Source: Pratylenchus scribneri (Eukaryota > Nematoda > Chromadorea > Rhabditida > Pratylenchidae). From it: DNA of 64,000 bases. Under the pieces are notes generated by a model, which saw only the letters and a program-made list of their open reading frames with translations, was not told where the DNA came from and did no database searches. The stretch is taken from contig JAQSEB010000011.1 of NCBI GenBank assembly GCA_030063045.1, forward strand, positions 372,001 through 436,000. The letters run 5' to 3'. Both the position numbers and the translations under genes were made by a program. Below are positions 33,054 through 48,101 of this stretch, piece by piece (the first letter of the stretch is position 1; the number at the start of each line of letters is the position of its first letter).

Positions 33054-35470
33054 ATGTCGTCCGGCGGCGTCGTCTCCGAGGCTCCTAATTATCTGCTATA
33101 TGAACATGCTGTTGGCTACACATTACTGAAAGTGCAAGAGTTCGAGGATATTGGCCAGATTGTTCCCGAGGTTTGTGAAAACAAAAACATTCACCATAAA
33201 TCATTCTGTGTTTGCATAAATGAAATATTCTCTGATGCTAGTAACTTTAGTACCCAATAATTCACGTTTATATCACCAGTGAATTAAAATTCATAATAGA
33301 ACAAAAAATGGTAGGCAGGATAGGATGGACTTAATCGGTTTGGTTCTCAAATTCTTCAAGTCTGCATTTACAAACAAAGCCAATTCAATAGAAACCCAAA
33401 CTTTATATTAAATCATATGTTAATTCTTCAGGTCCAACAGGCCATTGCCGACGCCCAACGATTCCAATCGCTCGTTCAAGTTCGGGCATTTGAACCATTC
33501 AAGAATACGGAGGCTGCACTCGAGAATGCGAACAGTGTTGCTGAAGGTTTCTAAAATTAACATACTAAAATGAATAAAGAAAATGAAAACATGGTAAATC
33601 AATTGATTTAATAAAATCATTTCCATAATAATTTTCATCTCTTCTCATAAGGTCTGGTCCATTCCGACTTGCTGAATTTTCTGGAAATGAATCTGCCAAA
33701 GAAGAGGAAGAAAGTGCTTTTGGGCGTTGGGGACAAGAATTTGGCCTCCTCAATCGTTGAAAGCATTCCCGGCCTCCGTGCCACATTCCTCGGCGTCACC
33801 CAGGAAATTTTGCGCGGTGTCCGTTCGCATTTTCATTTGTTGGCCCGCGATTTACCGCATGCCTCACTTCACAAGGCGCAACTTTCGCTGGGACACACCT
33901 ATTCACGTTCAAAGGTTTAATTTGCCAAAATTTCAATTATATAATTTATTCAGGTGAAATTCGATGTCCATCGAGTGGACAATATGGTCATCCAAGCAAT
34001 CGCACTTTTGGACCAATTGGACAAGGACATCAATTTGTTTGGGATGCGAATCAAAGAATGGTAAATAAATAAAGAATGGAATAAAATGGACATAAAATGC
34101 AACCAAAAGGTATGCCTATCATTTTCCGGAATTGATCAAAATTGTGCCCGACCTCTACAATTACACCCGTTGCACAACCGCAATAATGAATCGAGCGAAT
34201 ATGGACGAAACGGTGGAAGAAAAAGTTCGAGGTTAATTCAAATAAATTAATTATTTTAATTTTGGAATGAATTAAAGAAATCCTTGGTGATGAGGAAAAA
34301 TCGGCAGAAGTGATTGAGGCAGCCCGAACATCGATGGGAATGGAAATTTCGGAGTTGGATTTGCAAAACATTGAATTGTTCGCCAAACGAGTCGCCTCAA
34401 TGGCTGAATACCGTCAAAATATGCATCAATATATCAAGGTGGGATCGAATATTTGAAGCGCAAAATTAATATAATTTTAAGGATCGAATGGACAGTTGTG
34501 CCCCATCATTGACAGCATTGATTGGAGAACAGGTTTGTCTGCATTTAATTTATTATAAATTACTTTATTATTTTAAGGTTGGCGCTCGACTCATTTCGCA
34601 TGCCGGAAGTCTGACGAATTTGGCAAAATATCCGGCATCGACCATTCAAATTTTGGGCGCTGAAAAGGCACTTTTCCGAGCACTCAAAACGCGTGGTAAG
34701 TTATTTATGAAAATTAATTATAATTGCAATTTAAATTTATTTTTGGGACTAAAAATGAACAATTTGGGAATTTACAAAAAATATCAATTTAAAAAAAAAT
34801 ATTCGTACTTGGAAGGATTCGAACCTTCGCGGGGAAACCCCATTGGATTAGCAGTCCAACGCCTTAACCACTCGGCCACAAGTACCATAGAGCACTATTC
34901 TTTTGGAATTTATTTAATCCCAAAACATTTTAATTTCCGCTAATGACTTTTTTTATTTAAATCATTTTTATTCAGCGAATACTCCAAAATATGGGCTCCT
35001 CTTCCATTCAAGTTTCATTGGTCGAGCCGCTCCCAAGCACAAAGGTCGAATTAGCCGTTTCCTTGCGAACAAATGTGCCATCGCCTCTCGAATTGACAGT
35101 TTTTCGGATACTCCCGTTTGCACATTTGGCGAAAAATTACGGCAGCAGGTGGGTGAAATATTTTTAAATTACCTTTAAATAATTATTTAAAGGTGGAAGA
35201 CCGGCTGAAATATTATGAGACTGGCGAAGTGCCGCAGAAGAATTTGGATGTAATGCACGAGGCAATGGAATTGGCAGTGGAGGAAAAGAGAAAGGCAAAA
35301 TGAAATATTTAAATTAAAATTGGACACATTTTTAGGTCGAAAAGCGACGTCGTAAGGAACGCCGCCGAGCCAGACGGGAGAAAGCGGCCAGAGAAGCGGA
35401 AGAAAGTGGACAAATGGAAGAAACCGCCGAAGTAGAAGAGGCAAATGTTACGGAGGAAATGGAAACTTAA
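33054..35470 (+). CDS. nop56: Nucleolar protein 56 (box C/D snoRNP core protein)
   Basis: About nine exons give a typical NOP56. The N-terminal domain has [20 protein letters not shown], and the central region [14 protein letters not shown] and [19 protein letters not shown]. The coiled coil follows, then the Nop/snoRNA-binding domain with [40 protein letters not shown] and [12 protein letters not shown]. Then come [20 protein letters not shown] and [20 protein letters not shown]. The protein ends in a lysine/arginine/glutamate-rich tail ([15 protein letters not shown]). NOP56 pairs with NOP58, fibrillarin and 15.5K to guide rRNA 2'-O-methylation in the nucleolus. The intron at about 34695-34975 contains a tRNA-Ser on the opposite strand. 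All key motifs are intact. The neighbouring convergent gene encodes another box C/D assembly factor. Confidence 0.97.
34804..34885 (-). tRNA. tRNA-Ser (anticodon GCT)
   Basis: An 82-base minus-strand tRNA with acceptor stem GTACTTG/CAAGTAC and discriminator G, D-arm GGCCGAGTGGTTAAGGC, anticodon loop CTGCTAA (GCT), a long variable arm typical of class II tRNAs (TGGGGTTTCCCC) and T-arm GAAGGTTCGAATCCTTC. Nested antisense in an intron of NOP56. Confidence 0.97.
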
Positions 35471-35551
35471 GAAGAATATTTTCCAATTTTGTTAATTTGA
35501 TCACATTTTGTTGAATAAAAAAATAATTTATACATTAATTTGGGGTTTAAA

Positions 35552-35919
35552 TTAAAGTGCAAAACATTCCATGCAAAATATTCCCCTTCGGCTCAAACAT
35601 TCATTGCATCTTTCGTAGTCGTCCGGCCCCCGGACCGAATCACAAAACCAATGGCATTCCAGCATCCAATCCCGGCAAATGCCCTTATAGCATTTGCTCA
35701 CAATTTTTTCAATCTTAAAGCACAAAAATATTTGGTAAAAGGTCGAGGTTAGCCTACGGTCTGCATTTCTTGTTGTTCCGCCGAAATTGGCGGTGTTGGA
35801 CTGTAATATGTGGGCATCATTTGGTAGGACTTGGTTGGGGGGAGAAAAGTGGCAAAGGCATTTGCTGAATTGAGGAGGAATAGGAAGAAATGGCCAACAA
35901 ATAAATTATTAAAATTCAT
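35552..35919 (-). CDS. Small secreted cysteine-rich protein
   Basis: Two exons (35919-35758 and 35713-35552) joined across a 44-base intron encode 107 residues. The N-terminus is a good signal peptide (MNFNNLFVGHFFLFLLNSANA with likely cleavage after ANA). A Pro/Tyr/Thr linker follows (FLPPTKSYQMMPTYYSPTPP), then a 53-residue domain with eight cysteines arranged C-x4-C-x6-C-x3-C-x11-C-x2-C-x7-C-x2-C (KCYKGICRDW, ECHWFCD, ERCNECL, FCMECF). Eight spaced cysteines could form four disulphides. I do not recognise the family. It lies between NOP56 and the BCD1-like gene, on the latter's strand. Candidate extracellular or gland protein, but no function can be assigned. Confidence 0.7.
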
Positions 35920-35995
35920 TTGGAATTTCTGTATTTTAATTTATTTTATACCTAAAAGGAGTTGCATAACTTAATTCCCATTAAATATTCAAAAG

Positions 35996-36091
35996 TTAGG
36001 GCGGTTTTGTCAAATAAACCACCGCCGCCGTCCCCAATAATGGAATAAATGGAGGAAGGAACCAGTTTAGTCTATTCATCGATGTGGGCAT
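35996..36091 (-). CDS. Possible 31-residue membrane microprotein
   Basis: A short minus-strand frame beginning MPTSMNRLNWFLPPF and continuing IPLLGTAAVVYLTKPP contains one hydrophobic helix. The start follows a TTTGTTTAG acceptor-like sequence five bases upstream, consistent with trans-splicing. It lies between the cysteine-rich gene and the BCD1-like gene on the same strand, so the three could share a transcript. Support is only sequence character and context; it may be fortuitous. Confidence 0.3.
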   Translation of the reverse strand: MPTSMNRLNWFLPPFIPLLGTAAVVYLTKPP

Positions 36092-36303
36092 TCCCTAAAC
36101 AAATTTTCAAGGAGGTCATCCCGTCGGTCGAGGAAATTGCGTAAAACCCGCAAAAAATTATGGATTCAAATGGCGTAAAAATTGGAAAATGTTTTAAATT
36201 TAATTAAATTCTAACGAAAAATATTATTTAAGATCTCAAACAACAAAAACAAATAAAATAATAAAAAAAAAATGAGAATATTTTTCTTTAAAATATCCAA
36301 ACA

Positions 36304-38773
36304 TTATTCCAAATATTCTTCAATTTCGACCGCCTCCTCTCCATTGGTTGTTTCTCGGCATAAACTTAAAATAATTAAAGCTAATTTCTTTATAAATAAT
36401 GTAAAATTCACCGATCGATTAGGCGGTTGTTGCCATCCGCCACCGGCGAAATGTTGTTGGCCAAATTGTTGAGGATGGGGTATATGATGATACGGTGATG
36501 GATTTGCGGATGAATTGACCACATAAGGATGGTAGAAATATGGCGGTGGATGGCCATTTGGCGGTGGTGGAGGCGGCATCGGCAATTGCATATGTGGATT
36601 CGGCATCATTGGCTGTAAATTGGCTTAAATTGAATTTTGGATGCCAACCTGTTGTTGCGGTTGTCCATTCATCATTTTTGTGCCTCCTCCTCCTCCTCTT
36701 TTGCCTGCATTGCCTCCCCTTTTTCGATGATTTTGTCGATCGCCGCCCTCACCTCCTCCTCTTCCTTTTTTCTGTTGCTGCCATTTTGGTCGATCAACAA
36801 AATTAAATATTGAATTTAACCCAATTATTCATTTTTACCTTTAAATCCACTATTTCCGCCTTCACCACCAATTTGTTGTTCCCTTTCGGCTTGCAACAAT
36901 TTTTGCTCAGCTTCGCCCATCATCGGCAATTCCAGCTCACCAAATTCTTCGGCTCTACGTAGAATAACCACAAATTTTGGGTGGTCGATTACCTTCAAAT
37001 AAAATCTTGGTGAAATTTTATAATCAAAACTCACGAAACGATTGCGCAAATTCTCAAGGATTGTTCGTTCCGGGTCCATTGGATAATATCTGTGAAATTT
37101 AATAATTAAATGCCAACGAAAAGTCATTATAAAATGAATTATTTTACCTCATTTCTCGTTCATCGGTCGTCCCTGTATCCAATTCCACCTCCATAAAAAA
37201 GGACAATTTATCAAGGCCATCCTTCATCAAATCCATTTCATTTGGTTTGGATGATTCAAAGGCGCTAAAAATAATTTAATTAATTTTGAAACATTGAATG
37301 AACAAACCGAATGAATGGATCCAATTGGGGAAGGTCAAGCTCAGAACGCGAAATGACACTTCCATATGGCTTTGGACGGAGAAACTGGCGCAGAAGAGTG
37401 ATCAGCCGAATGCTCTCCGGAATGTTGTGAACCTAAAAATGGCATTTAATAATTTTCAATAAAATTAATTTTGTTTTTACCGTGTAATTCAGCCATTTTA
37501 ATTCACTGTGTTTTTGTTGTTTTTCTTCCATTTCCAATTCGCCATCCTCTTCTACCTCGTCCTCTTCTTCATCTTCTCCTTCTTCCAATTCACCAATTTC
37601 CTTTGTTGTTATTTTCTCTGAAAAATATTATCATTTTAAACAATTTTCGGTATTAATGGAGTTTGTCCCCTACGAGGGAAAGGATGAGGATGATGAAAAA
37701 GAAGAAGATGAGGAGTATATTCCTCATCATCATCATTTTCTTCATCTTATCTTCTTCAGCATGCATCATCATCTTCTTCTTTATCCTCATTTGCATCATC
37801 CTCATCATCATCTTCATTCCCTTGTAGAGCACAAATTCCATTAATATCCCTTTTAATTTATACCATTGCTATCATTTGTTGTTTTAGACTCTTCTTCTTC
37901 CATTTCTTCCTCTCCCTCTTCCACATCCTCTTCATCGTCCATTCCATAATCGACCAATGGAAATGAAATAGCCAAATTTGCGGCCTTTTCATCATCCTTT
38001 GTTGATTCTTGGTCGATTGCCAATTTAGTTTGATGGGAACGGTGAAGGAATTTGACACTGCATGTCCAAAAAATTGTGTCCGAAAATGGCTCATGATGAG
38101 ATTTGTTTGGAGAAGCTAAATTCAATTTTTGGTTAATTTTAAATATTTAAATTACAATTTTTTGGTTCATCCAATCGTAACCAAATTCGACGGAATTGTG
38201 CGTTTTGAAGGAGGAAACGTTCCGGTTGTGACAATTGATTAAATTGACGAAGTCCATGATCAATGGATTTGGCGGTCGAAATTGTTTCTGAATTTTTATT
38301 GTCCAAATTTGAATTTTGTTCACAAACTTGTTTTCTGATCATCATTTTGTTCCATTGCTTCCTTTTCGCCCCCTCCAATATTTGCCCGAATTGCATTCCC
38401 CAATTTGTGCAAAAATTGTTGATCCTCAATGCCAGTTTTATTCTCTTGGAATTGGCTGGTGCCAAAAATTGGTTTCCAGGATTGTTTTGCTGGACGAATG
38501 GATGATTGACCATCGCACTAAACAAAAATAATTACTTTATTTTTGACTAATTTCACTAACTTTTTGATCCTCTTTGTGCGTTTTAGAACATTTTGCTGAA
38601 CAAGTTCTGGTCGAACATTTTGGACATTTGTAGAGGGCCGGCGCGTTGCAAATTTCACATTCATGTTTGGATGGTTTGGCCAATGAAATTATTGAAGAAG
38701 TGAATGGCTTTAGAAATTCGGAACTCTCTTCCGTATTCGTAGACAATGTTTCCAACATATTTTTTGTTGGCAC
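36304..38773 (-). CDS. Zinc-HIT protein, box C/D snoRNP assembly factor (ZNHIT6/BCD1-like)
   Basis: Multi-exon minus-strand gene. The first exon carries a zf-HIT finger: CEICNAPALYKCPKCSTRTC then SAKCSKTHKEDQKC, eight zinc ligands as in BCD1/ZNHIT6. Then come FLLQNAQFRRIWLRLDEP, an acidic block (DDEEDVEEGEEEMEEEES and EEGEDEEEDE), ELKWLNYTVHNIPESIRLIT and RYYPMDPERTILENLRNRF. This last element matches the YhpLdp..tL.eNLrnk motif of BCD1, followed by FVVILRRAEEFGEL. A Gly/Arg- and Pro/His-rich tail (MQLPMPPPPPPNGH) ends at 36304. BCD1 recruits and loads 15.5K/NOP58 complexes during snoRNP assembly in the nucleus. The Pro/His-rich tail is unusual for the family. The junction before the GRGGG exon (about 36800) needs a non-AG acceptor or an exon I missed. 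Confidence 0.8.
37649..37850. repeat. Imperfect inverted repeat filling a BCD1 intron
   Basis: Within intron 37618-37863, both strands begin with nearly the same sequence: ATTAATGGAGTTTGTCCCCT on the plus strand and ATTAATGGAATTTGTGCTCT on the minus. They converge on a centre near 37717 (GAGTATATTCCTC). The right side has about 60 extra bases of GATGAT-rich sequence. The arms read as Asp/Glu-rich coding-like sequence, similar to the acidic exons on either side. Confidence 0.8.
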
Positions 38774-39264
38774 GTATAAAAGTTTGAATTAAAAATGAGC
38801 TAAATGAATAGGTTTAAATAATTTTATAATAAACTAGTTTTTCGCAATCCCATCACACTAAAATCGAAAAAGAACAGTTTTTTGGGCTAATCAATGTGTT
38901 TGCGCATTTTATTTGAGGTCTTGATTTAAAACATTTTAATCAAAACCATTTTTTTTTGCAGTTTAAGTTTAACATTTAAACAATTTAGGTTTAAAATAAT
39001 GAGTTAGGTATTTTAATTAATTAATGAATGATGCATCATCAAAATAAGTTAATTGCAATAGTAATGTTTTATTCTTTATGCTTTATCATAATTTTATTTT
39101 ATGATTTTCATTCCTCAAAAACAAATAGCAAAAAATTAAATAATATGGTGGTGGAGTGGAAAAACAATAGATTTAGAGGGAAAAAATGCCTACAACAAAA
39201 TTAATTACAAATACAAAAAAAATATGGATGGAGAAACAAAAAGTATATAGTGAAGGGAAAATAA
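38774..39264. other. Intergenic, no feature seen
   Basis: AT-rich DNA between the BCD1-like start and the end of the next minus-strand gene. No coding exon or RNA gene recognised. Confidence 0.5.
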
Positions 39265-41183
39265 TCACCACAGCACTTCATAGTCTTGCGATTGGGTTGC
39301 CTTTTCATCACCGGCGGCGGCAGTGGGCTCAATTTCAATTGCCTCATAGTCTGGTGATTGCGGCGATTCGATTTGGTCCGGTTTTTCAGCGGCGGCGGGC
39401 TTAATTTCAATTGCCTCATAGTTTTGCTGTTGCGATTCCATTTGGGTTGGCATTTCACCGACGCCGGATGCTTGTTCCTCATTCTCATCATTATCAACTT
39501 TTGGTTGTTCCTCATTCTCATCAGCATCAACTTTCTCCACATCGCCGTCCACATCGGTAATTTCTTCATCAATGGGCACTCCTCTTTTCCGGCAGCACAA
39601 ACAGTAGACCAGAAGAGCAACGAGGATGATTCTGTAAATAAAAAATTGAATGAGTGAAAAATGGGGCCAAAAAACTCACAGAACGATTGCGCCAGCGACA
39701 ATTCCAATAATCAATATTTTGTTGGTAGATTCGCCGTCTGCTTGCTCTGATGTTGTTTCTGATGACCCAATTGATGTTGTTGTGGACTCTTCTGAAACTG
39801 GAAATTCACTTGTTGCTGCGGTCTCATCGGGCATTCTACTTGATCCAGTTGCTGTTCCTTCTGATCCAGTTGTCATTTCAATTGTCGATTGAGTCGATGG
39901 CGTTGTTGGACTGGCTTCTGGTCCCATGAGAATGCCCTTAGCAAAGGAACGAGGCTGAAGAAAATCAAAGATTATTTAAATAAACAAAAATTAAATCTCA
40001 CAAAAACAAAGGATTGTCCTTTGCACTTTGGCCCATTCGACTTCCTGGTTTCATCCATCTTCCATTGGCCGTTTTCTCTTTTGTGATAGACCGTTGCCGA
40101 TTGTTGGAAGAAGTGTAGACTCAGAAGGTGTTTGCCATTGAGGAATTGATCAGTAGATTTGATTTCCCAAGATGATGGTGTTCGAATGGCCTCGTTTGGA
40201 ATATTGCAAATTGGTTGATCTCCTTCCTTTTCTTCAATAAATTGAAATCCTTCAGTTGTACCGGATTTTCTGATATGGTATTCGATTATCGGTTTTTCGT
40301 TGCCAGAGATTTTCAATTCGACATCCATCATCCCATTCCATTCTCCTTTGTCCATCTTGATATACCATGAAGAAACTGGTTCACCAACTAAAAAACAATT
40401 AAAATTTAAAGCTGATTAGGTATATAACCTTGATGCAAATGACCATAAATTGATTCATCCTTTGAGCTACTCCATCCGATTTCAAGCATTGTCCCCGTGA
40501 TGCACTTGCCATCTTGTTCGTTGTATGCTTTCTTGCATTCAGCTGCTGCTTTATCATTTGGGCATTTGCCCTTATAAGCAGGAATTTTGCTAAGTATCTT
40601 CAAGATATTATTTGGATAGCCAAAGACAAATGGAATTCTTAAATTTAAGCAAGTTTGTGATTTTCAATTTAATCAAATAAACCCACAGATTATCGTTGCT
40701 TTTCTCGACAATGTCATCTTCATTTTCTGCTTTGGAAATGCAATCCGTGTTGATATTCTTCATTTTTGCAGTGAATAGGGCTCGGTCCATTTTATTGACT
40801 AACAAATCCACGGTGCAACCTACTTTAGCTGCCATATCATCATAGAACACTTCACTGAAAAATAATACAAATTTATATGAAAATAATTCAGTTTTAAACT
40901 TACATTCATCACCGCTGATGTCCACATTGCATGAGTCGAATGTCGTATCCTTGTGTTCGTATGAACCATAGCCGACCAATTGCTCCTTCTCAGTGATGTA
41001 CCAACTATCGTCGTGCAACTCCACAATTCCTTTTTCGTTTGGTATTATTCCGGCAAGTCCAATCGGTTGTGGTTGTTCTTCTGATTGTTGAGCTTCGGCC
41101 GCAATGTTGTAGAACATCAGCAGTGTGGTGCAGAAGAGCCAGAGCACTGTGTGTGATGGAAGCAGCGTTGATGGTGGCCGCAT
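39265..41183 (-). CDS. Type I membrane protein with acidic tail and repeated tyrosine motifs
   Basis: Spliced minus-strand gene. The start at 41183 gives a signal peptide (hydrophobic LWLFCTTLLMFYNIAAEAQQ). The ectodomain of about 350 residues has paired cysteines (FDSCNVDISGDE, KVGCTVDLLVNK, KGKCPNDKAAAECKKAY, SNGPKCKGQSF) and a beta-rich part (VELKISGNEKPIIEYHIRKS). A Ser/Thr-rich stalk (TTPSTQSTIEMTTGSEG), one transmembrane helix (ILIIGIVAGAIVL then IILVALLVYCLCC) and an acidic cytoplasmic tail follow. The tail repeats NYEAIEI, DYEAIEI and DYEVL, which are Yxx(I/L) motifs of the kind used for adaptor sorting or SH2 binding. The 40905 intron uses an acceptor six bases past the obvious TTTCAG to hold frame. 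Not recognised as a named family. Confidence 0.7.
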
Positions 41184-41754
41184 GATTATTTGTTTGAAGA
41201 TTGCGTTGTTTATTGAATGAAGTGACAATATTTTTTGGGAGGTGGTATTGCTAAAAATAAAGTTGGTAATTTTTATTTTATTTTCAATTTTAAAATTAGA
41301 TTGATAGTTTGATAGATAGGTAATTATAATTAACTCGTTAATCTCGACTAGAAAGTCTCGTGTCGCCACTTGCTAGACACCAGTTGCTGGATGCCTAGCC
41401 TAATATCATAATGTACTAATCAATAATCTACCGTCTATTATACTCTACCAATCAATAATCATTGTGCTTTTTTTTTGTCAATCCCAACAAATTCTCCTTA
41501 CATCTCATTTTATAATTTTAAATTTTTTTATACACAACACACAAAATCTTTGTTTGTTTGTGGCTTTGAGCTTTGAGTTTTAAGCTTTGATAAGTTTTAG
41601 TTTGGTATTTATAATGTGATGATGATAGTGAATGGAGATAGTGGTGGATGGTGGTAATTTACATATGTTAAAATAATTTAATTAGTAAAAATGTAAAAAA
41701 AAACAACTCGACTCGTGAAAATTTATTTACAGAAAACAAAACAATACTTTAAAA
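41184..41754. promoter_or_regulatory. Divergent intergenic region
   Basis: Sequence between two divergently transcribed genes, so it should hold both promoters. It includes a TTTGAGCTTTGAGTTTTAAGC repeat-like tract (41565-41590). No defined regulatory site recognised. TTATTTACAG at 41724-41733 may be the trans-splice acceptor for the helicase gene. Confidence 0.4.
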
Positions 41755-47792
<6,038 letters not shown>

Positions 47793-48101
47793 AGAAAGAA
47801 AAGAAATTAAATATTTTTTATTGTATTTCATTGTCCTCGTTTTCCTCATTTATTATTTTGGTTTTTTCACGATCTTCTTTTTATTTAACATAGTACAACA
47901 CAGAATTTGATAAATATTTTTTAACATGAGGAAATTTCATTATTTAGGGTGGGACTTGAATTGACAATTTAAGGAAAATTTAGTTAATTTTTTATCAAAT
48001 TTTGTACTGAAAATGTTTAATTTATCAAAAAAGAAGATAAAAATAATTCAGCTTAACAAATTTAATATTTTCGATCCTTTTGAATTCATTCAATTCACGG
48101 T
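47793..48101. other. Convergent 3' intergenic region
   Basis: AT-rich DNA between the ends of the helicase and aspartyl-tRNA synthetase genes. No gene seen; it should hold both polyadenylation sites (AATAAA-like A/T runs only). Confidence 0.5.

Noticed and set aside
37653..37844. Matching 62-residue open frames on both strands (MEFVPYEG and MEFVLYKG)
   Set aside because: They arise from the intronic inverted repeat and are spliced out of the BCD1-like gene.
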